8,413 bases of DNA from NCBI GenBank assembly GCA_020853515.1, contig JADYYU010000292.1:1-8413 (forward strand). Direction: 5' to 3'. Positions 1-6,361 of this stretch are shown here, in pieces; the first letter of the stretch is position 1, and each line of letters opens with the position of its first letter. Below the pieces are notes generated by a model. The model had not been told where the DNA came from, did no database searches, and saw only the letters and a list, made by a program, of their open reading frames with translations. The stretch comes from Chitinophagaceae bacterium. Its GTDB lineage: Bacteria > Bacteroidota > Bacteroidia > Chitinophagales > Chitinophagaceae. The translations under genes were made by a program, and so were the position numbers.

Positions 1-236
1 GTACATAATACCAACACTCTTTTTGTTTTACCGGTACCGTGCGGTAAAGATACAGTACCTCTGATAGCCTGATCGGCCTTCTTAGGATCTACACCCAGAC
101 GTACATGAATATCAACAGAACTGTCAAATTTAGTACAGTTGATATCTTTCATCATTTTGGATGCTTCTTCTAAGCTATATATTTTAGCAGTGTCAACTTT
201 AGTTTGCGCTACTTTTCTTTTTTTATTCAGTTTCAT
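1..236 (-). CDS. rplA: 50S ribosomal protein L1 (N-terminal part, cut by window edge)
   Basis: This is the start of ribosomal protein L1, which binds 23S rRNA at the mobile L1 stalk and helps release deacylated tRNA from the E site. In many bacteria it also represses its own operon by binding the mRNA. The 78 visible codons run from MKLNKKRKVAQ through YSLEEASKMMKDINCTKFDSSVDIHVRLG to VSLPHGTGKTKRVLVLC. The 'D..V.vhv.LgvDPkkaDq.iRG.v.LPhGtGk..rV.V' pattern is typical of the L1 N-terminal region. The ATG (complement of 234-236) follows six A residues and lies 27 nt after the rplK stop, so the two genes are almost certainly co-transcribed. The remainder (L1 is usually about 230 residues) lies beyond position 1. 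Nothing looks broken in the visible part. Confidence 0.95.
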   Translation of the reverse strand, partial: MKLNKKRKVAQTKVDTAKIYSLEEASKMMKDINCTKFDSSVDIHVRLGVDPKKADQAIRGTVSLPHGTGKTKRVLVLC

Positions 237-263
237 TTTTTTACTATTTTGTTGCTAAAAAAT

Positions 264-707
264 TTAATTTTCCCATGGCGCAGTACCATCCACAGTCAGT
301 CCCATACTGCGTGCAGTACCGGCAACCATTTTCATAGCGCTGTTAACGGTGAAACAATTCAGGTCTTCCATCTTGTCTTTTGCAATTTCCTCTACCTGTT
401 CCCAGGTAACTTTACCTACTTTGTTACGGTTAGGTTCTTTAGAACCGTTTTTAACATTCGCATATTCCATTAACTGAATTGCGGCAGGAGGGGTTTTGAT
501 TACAAAGTCAAAACTTTTGTCTGAATAAACTGTGATAAGAACAGGTAACACTTTACCTGGTTTGTCCTGTGTGCGGGCATTGAACTGCTTACAGAATTCC
601 ATGATGTTTACACCTTTGGAACCTAATGCCGGACCGATTGGAGGGGCCGGATTTGCCTGACCACCTTTGCATTGCAGCTTCACGAAGCCGCTGATTACTT
701 TAGCCAT
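264..707 (-). CDS. rplK: 50S ribosomal protein L11
   Basis: L11 sits at the base of the L7/L12 stalk next to the GTPase centre of the 50S subunit. It is needed for proper factor-dependent GTP hydrolysis and for RelA-type stringent signalling. At 147 residues it is close to the usual length (about 141-147). The N-terminal domain shows the hallmark proline-rich segment (QANPAPPIGPALGSKGVNIMEFCKQFNARTQ, about residues 17-47). The C-terminal RNA-binding domain has KTPPAAIQLM, the VGKVTWEQVEEIAKDKMEDLN stretch and the ending VAGTARSMGLTVDG. The ATG has no Shine-Dalgarno. It is preceded by an 11-A run at -5 to -15, with A at -3, the pattern expected for Bacteroidota start sites. It is the first gene of an rplK-rplA unit. 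nusG, which commonly lies directly upstream of rplK in bacteria, is not there. Confidence 0.98.
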   Translation of the reverse strand: MAKVISGFVKLQCKGGQANPAPPIGPALGSKGVNIMEFCKQFNARTQDKPGKVLPVLITVYSDKSFDFVIKTPPAAIQLMEYANVKNGSKEPNRNKVGKVTWEQVEEIAKDKMEDLNCFTVNSAMKMVAGTARSMGLTVDGTAPWEN

Positions 708-731
708 TATATTTTTTTTTTTGGTTCAAAA

Positions 732-762
732 GTACAGACGACCTTGTGGTATCTGCACTCCC
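732..762 (-). promoter_or_regulatory. Hairpin in the rplK-rplA leader, candidate L1 autoregulatory site
   Basis: On the minus-strand transcript an 8-bp stem forms between GTGCAGAT (758-751) and GTCTGTAC (739-732), with one G-U pair inside and one at its upper end. It is capped by ACC/GGU (750-748 with 743-741) around an ACAA loop, with a single bulged C at 740. A GGGAG motif (762-758) overlaps the 5' foot of the stem. The position, in the 5' leader about 25-50 nt before the rplK start, is where L1 binds mRNA in other bacteria. GGGAG also resembles part of the L1 site of 23S rRNA. The hairpin is read directly from sequence. Its role as the L1 operator is inference; a simple leader stabiliser is the alternative. 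Confidence 0.5.
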
Positions 763-804
763 AATTCTCTCAAAATAGTATCGAAAAGAACTTCTAAGGG
801 AGCG

Positions 805-835
805 CAAAGGTAAGAGATATTTTTTTTTGAGCAAA
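805..835 (-). promoter_or_regulatory. Bacteroidota-type promoter for rplK-rplA
   Basis: The minus strand carries TTTG (835-832), a 19-nt spacer, then TACCTTTG (812-805). This is an exact match to the Bacteroidota consensus (-33 TTTG or TTG, -7 TAnnTTTG) with normal spacing. Transcription should start a few bases downstream, near 797-801, giving a leader of about 90 nt before rplK. That is long for this group and leaves room for the leader hairpin. Confidence 0.75.
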
Positions 836-1006
836 TTTTTTTTAGCTTTTGCTTAAAATTTGCATTCAGCGGTCTTGTGCCAACCTGGTTTTGCAGGTAT
901 CGCACCTACTTTCTGACAGCTCATTTGATGCAGCGGTCATTCATTACGCTGATGTTTAATATGCAAATGAAACGTTTTTTCCGTAATTTCGGTCAAAAAA
1001 TAACGC

Positions 1007-2905
1007 ATGCGTACCTTTTATCTGATCCTATTCATTTTAATAAGTGCCGGACCATTACACGCTCAACAATCTAAACCGACCGGAAATTTCATGGGTCCAT
1101 ACGCTAGCCCCCTGTTGCTATCTACTTGCCGGGCTGATCTGGATCAAACCCAGTTGCATTACTCTTTTCAAAGTCTATACCTGAAGGAAAAAAGCAACGT
1201 CAGACAAACCTCCACATTAAAAAATCAAAAAATGCAGCAGAAACTTGTTTCGATCGGAAACAATGCCGGTGGTACTCAGCAATTTAAAACAACAGCCTCC
1301 AACCCCACGATCGGAACAAATTTCAAAGGAAATGAATTAAAAACCTGGACACCGACCGACAATTCGATCGCCATCTCAAACGGTGGGATTATTGTTAGCT
1401 GCGTTAACTACGGGGTCGAATATCATCAGGATAATGGCACCCCGATTTTACAAAATCACACCTGGACCGACTTCGTCAATAACGCATTACTGAATCAGGC
1501 CAAATTTGACCCCCGGGTATTATACGACAACCAGCACGACCGCTTTATTATTGTATTGCTGCATGGTTTTTCGTCCACTACTTCCAAAATTCTGGTTTGC
1601 TTTTCAAAAACAAATAACCCGGTTGACGGCTGGAATATTTATCAATTATCAGGCAATCCCTATCAGGATTCGGCCTGGAGCGACTACCCTACCATCGGCA
1701 TCAGCGATGACGACCTGTTTATTAACTGCAACAAATTTGGCGATGCACCAAACTATGATTTCAAAAAGACCTATATCTATCAGGTTTCACTCAATGAAGG
1801 CTACGCAGGTACCTCATTGCAATATGGTATGTGGAATAATATTTATACCCCGGATAATAATGACGGACTTACCCTTTACCCGGCTTCACAAGGCATGGGC
1901 CAAAGCATGAGCGAAAAAATGTACTTTGTGCAAATGATGCCTGATTCAGGCAGTCAGGTGTACCTGTATGAGATTAATGGCAAACTATCGTCACCCAATA
2001 AAACATTCACTGCCTTTCAATATCCGATTCCGCATTTTGAAGTTTGTGCCAATGCCCTGCAGAAAGATCCCACAAGCGGCAACCTCGACTCTTTAAGTAC
2101 CGGAAGTGCCTGGACACAAAATGCATTTTATTTAAATCGTACCGTGCATTTTACCAATGGTGTAGACATGGGTAATGGCTGGTGTGGTATTCAATATGGC
2201 CGCATCTACCTTGATTCAAATAAAGCTGTGGTAACACAGTACGGCGATCAGGGTACCGACCTCGCCTATTCTGCCGTTGCAGCTTTCGGGCACGACAGTA
2301 CAGATCAGGGTGTTGCCATTGCCTACGTGCAATCAGACAGCAACATTACGCCTCAGTGCGGGGTCATCAGCGTAGACAATGCCATGACCTGGAGCTCGCT
2401 GCAAGTGGTAAAACCCGGCGACACAGTGGTGAATATTTTATACCCGCCTGCCTATGCTGTACAACCCGAACGCTGGGGTGACTATACCGGCATTTGCAGA
2501 AAATTTAATGGCTTACAACCTGAAGTATGGCTGGGTGCTGCTTACGGTGCCAATACGCCGCCACGCCTGGCCTCCTATGGCACATGGATCGCGCAGATAC
2601 TGAGCAATGAACCCAGCACAACAGTTCAGTTGCAGCAGGAAGATGCAAAACTGAGTGTTTACCCCAATCCTGCTGTGGACCTTTTTACACTCGAATTTGA
2701 AAACCAAACTCCCGGAATTGTGACCGCAGGCTTATATGATGCAACGGGTAAACTGATGAAGGCGCTTTTCAACGATTATTTACGGCTCAGTAAAAATAAA
2801 ATTACCTTTAATAAACTGGCATTACCTTCAGGCATCTACTATATAATGATCAGCAATCAGTCCGGCGCAATACTGCATCAAAAATTAGTGATCAAACACG
2901 ATTAA
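1007..2905 (+). CDS. Secreted protein with probable beta-propeller region and type IX secretion sorting domain
   Basis: This is a 632-residue exported protein of unknown substrate. It starts with a clear Sec signal peptide (MRTFYLILFILISAGPLHA, probable cleavage before QQ). It ends with a type A type IX sorting domain of about 84 residues (549-632: LSVYPNP, then GLYDATGKLM, LPSGIYYI and KLVI near the end). It should therefore pass the outer membrane and be released or anchored at the surface. The middle has repeated blade-like motifs seen in sialidase/BNR-like extracellular proteins: DPRVLYD at 168, SDYPTIGIS at 225 and PERWGDYTG at 487. A beta-propeller is inferred from these; no catalytic residues can be assigned. 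An in-frame TAA at 1001-1003 makes ATG 1007 the earliest start, and the next Met would remove the signal peptide. It is divergent from rplK and seems to be a single-gene unit. Confidence 0.85.
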   Translation: MRTFYLILFILISAGPLHAQQSKPTGNFMGPYASPLLLSTCRADLDQTQLHYSFQSLYLKEKSNVRQTSTLKNQKMQQKLVSIGNNAGGTQQFKTTASNPTIGTNFKGNELKTWTPTDNSIAISNGGIIVSCVNYGVEYHQDNGTPILQNHTWTDFVNNALLNQAKFDPRVLYDNQHDRFIIVLLHGFSSTTSKILVCFSKTNNPVDGWNIYQLSGNPYQDSAWSDYPTIGISDDDLFINCNKFGDAPNYDFKKTYIYQVSLNEGYAGTSLQYGMWNNIYTPDNNDGLTLYPASQGMGQSMSEKMYFVQMMPDSGSQVYLYEINGKLSSPNKTFTAFQYPIPHFEVCANALQKDPTSGNLDSLSTGSAWTQNAFYLNRTVHFTNGVDMGNGWCGIQYGRIYLDSNKAVVTQYGDQGTDLAYSAVAAFGHDSTDQGVAIAYVQSDSNITPQCGVISVDNAMTWSSLQVVKPGDTVVNILYPPAYAVQPERWGDYTGICRKFNGLQPEVWLGAAYGANTPPRLASYGTWIAQILSNEPSTTVQLQQEDAKLSVYPNPAVDLFTLEFENQTPGIVTAGLYDATGKLMKALFNDYLRLSKNKITFNKLALPSGIYYIMISNQSGAILHQKLVIKHD

Positions 2906-2927
2906 AGCCGCCAGTTAAGGGGCTTTT
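2904..2927 (+). terminator. Weak terminator-like hairpin after the secreted-protein gene
   Basis: AAAGCC (2904-2909) and GGCTTT (2921-2926) can form a 6-bp stem around an 11-nt loop, starting inside the stop codon, followed by only four T residues. The position immediately after the gene fits a terminator. The stem and T-tract are both weak, so this is a candidate only. Confidence 0.4.
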
Positions 2928-2944
2928 ACAAACAGCGTGCCCAA

Positions 2945-2979
2945 TTGCTTTCATTTTTACAATAAAAAAATTACTTTTA
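2945..2979 (+). promoter_or_regulatory. Possible promoter for the GH3-family gene
   Basis: TACTTTTA (2972-2979) is one base off TAnnTTTG. A TTG (2945-2947) and a TTTC (2949-2952) lie upstream at 24 and 19 nt. The match is imperfect at both elements. It is the best candidate in the 144-nt gap and would give a leader of roughly 65 nt to the ATG at 3050. Confidence 0.3.
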
Positions 2980-3049
2980 CCTTCTAATACAGTTTTTTGC
3001 TTGCAGCGAACTTTTGTTTTGGCAGCAGTTGCAGGCTTTTGATGAAACC

Positions 3050-4585
3050 ATGAATATACTGAATCCGGCATTTAAGGGAATACTAAAACTAAGATGGAGC
3101 GCCATCGATAACTTTTTGCTCAACCCTTACAGTACGCAAGTGATGGTTTTTAATTCCCTCATTCATGCGGGACAGTTTACCAAATTTGGCCGTGAACATA
3201 ACTTTCAGCAGATCGACCATTTTAAAGATTTTAAAAAAATGGTGCCTGTGCACGAGTATGATGATATTAAACATTATATACAACGCATGATGGAAGGCGA
3301 GCAGAATATCCTCTGGAACACGCCCATTACCTGGTTTGCAAAATCGAGCGGTACCACTTCCGACAAAAGTAAATTTATACCGGTAAGCAATGAATCGCTC
3401 GAAGACGGACATTATAAAGCAGCCAAAGATGTGCTGGCACTCTATTATCATAATTTTCCGCAATCAGGTATTTTATCCGGTAAATGTCTGACCCTTGGAG
3501 GCAGTCATGAGATCAATCAGTTAAATACCGATTCTTATTACGGCGATCTGTCGGCCGTGATGATACAGAACATGTCGTATTTCACCCAACTCATCCGCAC
3601 ACCCGATATCTCGATCGCGTTGATGCAGGAATGGGAAGAAAAGATCGAGAAAATGGCTCACAGCACTATTAAAGAAGATGTGACCATGATAGCAGGTGTG
3701 CCTACCTGGACGATTGTGCTGATCAAAAAAATATTTGAGATCACAGGTAAAAATAATCTGCAGGATGTGTGGCCTAACCTGGAATTATATATGCATGGAG
3801 GCGTAAATTTCACCCCCTATGTATCGCAGTTTAAAAAGCTGATCCCCTCCAGCAAAATGCACTATCTGGAAACCTACAATGCCTCCGAGGGGTTCTTTGC
3901 AGCGCAGGATGTCATCGATCGTGAGGGCATGCTGCTGTTTCTGAATCATGGTATCTTTTATGAGTTTATGCCGATGGAGGAATATGGTAAAAAATTTCCG
4001 CATACCTGTCAGCTTGAAGATGTGGAGACCGGAAAAAACTATGCCATTGTCATCAGCACCAATGCCGGATTATGGCGATATATCGTGGGTGACACCATAC
4101 AGTTTACATCTGTCAATCCTTTCAGGATAAAGGTTTCAGGCCGCTTAAAGCACTTCATCAATGCTTTTGGAGAAGAGGTGATCGTAGAAAATGCAGATCA
4201 CGCTATTGCGTGTGCCTGTAAAATGACCAACGCTATTGTAAATGATTACACGGCCGCCCCGGTGTATTTTTCTGACAATGCCAATGGCTGCCACGAGTGG
4301 GCCATCGAATTTGACAAAAAACCGGATGATGAGGCCGAGTTTATTTTTGAACTGGATAAATGTCTGCAGTCGATCAACTCTGATTATGAGGCCAAGCGAT
4401 ATAAAGATATGGCACTGAGTATGCCCCGGTTGAATGTAATGCCGGCAGGCACTTTCAGCAACTGGCTAAAAAGCAAAGGCAAATTGGGCGGACAACATAA
4501 AGTACCACGCCTCAGCAATGACAGAAAGACTTTGGAGGAAATTTTACAGTTTGAAAACTTGAAAGTTGAAGGGTTTCAGGTTTAA
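3050..4585 (+). CDS. GH3-family acyl-adenylating enzyme (bacterial homologue of plant auxin-responsive GH3)
   Basis: This 511-residue member of the GH3 branch of the ANL adenylating superfamily is inferred to be cytoplasmic. Plant relatives activate jasmonate, auxin or benzoates with ATP and join them to amino acids; the bacterial substrate is unknown. Visible motifs, numbered from this start, are the nucleotide loop SSGTTSDKSK (99-108), ETYNASEG (274-281), LWRYIVGD (341-348) and the hinge-type SGR (363-365). These are followed by a C-terminal domain with EVIVENADHAI and the ending FSNWLKSKGKLGGQHKVPRLSNDR. Length and motif order fit a complete enzyme. A longer frame opens with TTG at 3014, but the ATG at 3050 (MNILNPAFKG) is preferred because the 12 extra residues do not look like the family's N-terminus. 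The last codons (FQV, stop) lie inside the first unit of a 22-bp tandem repeat. Confidence 0.88.
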   Translation: MNILNPAFKGILKLRWSAIDNFLLNPYSTQVMVFNSLIHAGQFTKFGREHNFQQIDHFKDFKKMVPVHEYDDIKHYIQRMMEGEQNILWNTPITWFAKSSGTTSDKSKFIPVSNESLEDGHYKAAKDVLALYYHNFPQSGILSGKCLTLGGSHEINQLNTDSYYGDLSAVMIQNMSYFTQLIRTPDISIALMQEWEEKIEKMAHSTIKEDVTMIAGVPTWTIVLIKKIFEITGKNNLQDVWPNLELYMHGGVNFTPYVSQFKKLIPSSKMHYLETYNASEGFFAAQDVIDREGMLLFLNHGIFYEFMPMEEYGKKFPHTCQLEDVETGKNYAIVISTNAGLWRYIVGDTIQFTSVNPFRIKVSGRLKHFINAFGEEVIVENADHAIACACKMTNAIVNDYTAAPVYFSDNANGCHEWAIEFDKKPDDEAEFIFELDKCLQSINSDYEAKRYKDMALSMPRLNVMPAGTFSNWLKSKGKLGGQHKVPRLSNDRKTLEEILQFENLKVEGFQV

Positions 4586-4638
4586 AAGTTACAAGTTTCA
4601 GGTTTAAAAGTTACAGGTTTCAGGTTTGAAGGTTACAG
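4573..4638 (+). repeat. Three tandem 22-bp repeats overlapping the end of the GH3 gene
   Basis: Units lie at 4573-4594, 4595-4616 and 4617-4638. Each begins GTTTCAGGTTT and ends with GTTACA plus A or G. Units 1 and 2 differ only at the last base; unit 3 differs from unit 2 at two positions (AAAA to GAAG). The first unit encodes the final codons and the stop of the GH3 gene, so the array grew from, or inserted into, the gene's end. No coding function is apparent downstream. Confidence 0.9.
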
Positions 4639-4783
4639 AGTTAGTCCGCAGTTGTGGATTATCAAGTTTCCCGGTGAGTGGTGGTGGTATTTGGTAAACA
4701 GTTCAAATGCAGAGTGAAACTATTTAAGACTCATATTGTGAGGGTTCCCTACTCAAAACATTTTAACCTGCAACCTTAAAACC
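4601..4783. repeat. Imperfect inverted repeat pairing the 22-bp array with the cysS upstream region
   Basis: Bases 4601-4619 can pair with 4765-4783 (AACCTGCAACCTTAAAACC) at 16 of 19 positions. The second arm is thus a diverged inverted copy of the tandem-repeat unit. The 145 nt between the arms have no open frame of note. They hold a small palindrome, AGGG-TT-CCCT (4741-4750), and one copy of a TCCG...GGA element (4645-4658). The arrangement resembles a REP-like or MITE-like non-coding element, but no target-site duplication was identified. Confidence 0.55.
4644..4659. repeat. Short palindromic element, copy 1
   Basis: GTCCGCAGTTGTGGAT shares 13 of 16 bases with 6344-6359 (consensus GTCCGCAGTNNNGGAT). 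Each copy is an imperfect palindrome with TCCG at one end and YGGA at the other, able to form a 4-5 bp hairpin. The two copies lie in the intergenic regions on each side of cysS. Confidence 0.4.
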
Positions 4784-4797
4784 TTTAACAAATCTCA

Positions 4798-4805
4798 TAT
4801 ATTTG
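4798..4805 (+). promoter_or_regulatory. -7 promoter element of cysS, giving a near-leaderless mRNA
   Basis: TATATTTG is an exact TAnnTTTG match and ends only five bases before the cysS ATG at 4811. Initiation a few bases downstream would place the mRNA 5' end at or within about three bases of the start codon. No TTG is present at the usual -33 distance (around 4772-4781 reads AACCTTAAAA), so the upstream element is weak or replaced by an activator. Confidence 0.55.
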
Positions 4806-4810
4806 CACCC

Positions 4811-6307
4811 ATGTCATCGCTCCATATTTACAATTCACTTACCAGACAAAAAGAAAAATTTGAACCTGTTAATCCACCTCATGTAGGCCTCTACGTTTGT
4901 GGCCCTACCGTATACAGCGATGCACATATCGGCAATGTGCGTACTTTTTCATCATTCGATATGATATACCGGTATTTGCGTTACAGCGGCTACAAAGTGC
5001 GTTATGTGCGTAATATCACCGATGCCGGACATCTGACCAATGAAAGAGGTGAAGGGGTCAACAGAATGGAGTCACAGGCTAAACTGGAAAGTCTGGAGCC
5101 GATGGAGATCGTGCAGAAATACACCGTTGGTTTTCATCATGTCATGGAATTGTTTAATACGTTTCCACCAACCATCGAACCGACTGCAACCGGACATCTC
5201 ATTGAGCAAATTGAACTGATTGAAAACCTGATTGAAAATGGCTTTGCGTATGAAGTGGGTGGTTCGGTGTATTTTGATGTTAAAAAATACAATGAAACTT
5301 ATAATTATGGTGCGCTTTCAGGCCGGAATATCGACGAACTGATCGCAGGTTATCGTGATCTGGATGGTCAGGATGAAAAAAGGAATTCAATCGATTTTGC
5401 TTTATGGAAAAAAGCAAGTCCTGAACATATCATGCAATGGCGTTCACCCTGGGGGATGGGTTTTCCGGGCTGGCATTTAGAGTGCTCTGCCATGAGCACC
5501 AAATATCTGGGCCACGAATTTGATATACACGGTGGCGGTATGGACCTGAAATTTCCGCATCATGAATGTGAAATTGCGCAGAACAATGGCAGCACCGGTC
5601 ATGGTGGTGCAAAATACTGGCTGCATACGAATATGCTGAATTTCAACGGGCAAAAAATGAGTAAATCGCTGGGGAATTCTATATTGCCTATGCAATTTAT
5701 CACAGGCGATCATCCCCTGCTCGACAAGGCCTACTCACCCATGACGGTAAAGTTTTTATTTTTACAGTCGCATTACTCTTCCGAACTCGATATCAATATC
5801 AAAGGTTTGCAGGATGCCGAAAAAGGACTGAAGAGACTGATGGATGCATTGAAGGAGATATCAAATCCAAAATACCACATTGCAAACGTTGCCACTACGG
5901 CATTGACCGAAATTGAAGAACAACTCAGCAGACTTTGCGGGGAATGTAAAACCAACATGGATGATGATTTTAATACTGCTAAAACCATTGCCTGCCTGTT
6001 TGAATTGTCGACGATCGTGAATAGCCTGAAAGCAGGCATCATCAAACCGGAACAGTTAAGTTCAGATTCAATTTCGATGTTGCAGAAAACCCTGAACGAT
6101 TATCTGACAGATGTTTTTGGACTGCAGGAAGATAACGAAAACAACAATGCCAAACTCGATGAAGTGATGCAGGTATTGATCAATATTCGGAAGGAAGCGA
6201 AAGTAAAAAAAGATTTTGCTACCAGTGATAAAATCAGAAATGAATTACTCGAAAAAGGTGTACAGTTGAAGGATGAAAAAGACGGAAGTGTAAGTTGGAG
6301 TATCTGA
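4811..6307 (+). CDS. cysS: Cysteinyl-tRNA synthetase
   Basis: This class I aminoacyl-tRNA synthetase charges tRNA-Cys with cysteine using ATP, in the cytoplasm. The catalytic signatures are present: HIGN at 39-42 (HIGH motif) and KMSKS at 282-286. The four zinc ligands expected from the E. coli enzyme align as C30, C225, H250 and E254, in GLYVCGPTVYSD, FPGWHLECSAM and FPHHECE. At 498 residues it is longer than the 461-residue E. coli enzyme. The extra length near the N-terminal half lies after NITD, where a segment with MESQAKLESLEPMEIVQKYT replaces the shorter E. coli stretch; this matches the usual Bacteroidota form as I know it. It appears to be a single-gene unit, transcribed from a promoter almost touching its ATG, and it converges on the META-domain gene with a 54-nt gap. 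It looks intact and functional. Confidence 0.98.
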   Translation: MSSLHIYNSLTRQKEKFEPVNPPHVGLYVCGPTVYSDAHIGNVRTFSSFDMIYRYLRYSGYKVRYVRNITDAGHLTNERGEGVNRMESQAKLESLEPMEIVQKYTVGFHHVMELFNTFPPTIEPTATGHLIEQIELIENLIENGFAYEVGGSVYFDVKKYNETYNYGALSGRNIDELIAGYRDLDGQDEKRNSIDFALWKKASPEHIMQWRSPWGMGFPGWHLECSAMSTKYLGHEFDIHGGGMDLKFPHHECEIAQNNGSTGHGGAKYWLHTNMLNFNGQKMSKSLGNSILPMQFITGDHPLLDKAYSPMTVKFLFLQSHYSSELDINIKGLQDAEKGLKRLMDALKEISNPKYHIANVATTALTEIEEQLSRLCGECKTNMDDDFNTAKTIACLFELSTIVNSLKAGIIKPEQLSSDSISMLQKTLNDYLTDVFGLQEDNENNNAKLDEVMQVLINIRKEAKVKKDFATSDKIRNELLEKGVQLKDEKDGSVSWSI

Positions 6308-6343
6308 TTAATGCGATGTGAGCCGTAAAATTGATGATTTGAT

Positions 6344-6359
6344 GTCCGCAGTGCCGGAT
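6344..6359. repeat. Short palindromic element, copy 2
   Basis: GTCCGCAGTGCCGGAT is the second copy of the element upstream of cysS. Here TCCG and CGGA pair perfectly around a 6-nt loop. It lies in the 54-nt gap between the convergent cysS and META genes, where it could contribute to transcript ends. It has no T-tract, so a standard terminator is not supported. Confidence 0.4.
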
Positions 6360-6361
6360 GC

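Larger units (their letters stand above)
708..1006. other. Divergent intergenic region between rplK and the secreted-protein gene
   Basis: No believable gene lies in these 299 nt; the one short frame from 877 on the plus strand has no family resemblance and overlaps the start of the secreted-protein gene. The left part holds the rplK leader, hairpin and promoter. At 831-863 there is a perfect 9-bp inverted repeat (GCAAATTTT / AAAATTTGC, 15-nt spacer) that overlaps the rplK -33 box. The octamer CAGCGGTC occurs twice (867-874 and 931-938). For the plus-strand gene I see only a weak -7-like TAATTTCG at 984-991 and no matching -33 element, so its promoter is not identified. Confidence 0.7.

Noticed and set aside
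204..473. Plus-strand open frame of 89 codons
   Set aside because: It lies antisense to rplK and the rplK-rplA junction, both of which are certain; its product shows no family resemblance.
931..951. CAGCG...CGCTG inverted repeat upstream of the secreted-protein gene
   Set aside because: Only 5 bp with an 11-nt loop and no link to a promoter element, so it is easily explained by chance.
877..1074. Short plus-strand frame upstream of and overlapping the secreted-protein gene
   Set aside because: It overlaps the signal peptide of the real gene in another frame, and its composition looks like translated non-coding sequence.
3014..3049. N-terminal extension of the GH3 gene from a TTG start
   Set aside because: The extra 12 residues need a rare start codon and do not resemble the family; the ATG at 3050 gives a natural N-terminus.
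4738..4764. Possible terminator of the GH3 gene (AGGG-TT-CCCT followed later by TTTT)
   Set aside because: The stem has a 2-nt loop, and the T-tract lies about ten bases further on, so it does not meet a standard terminator form.
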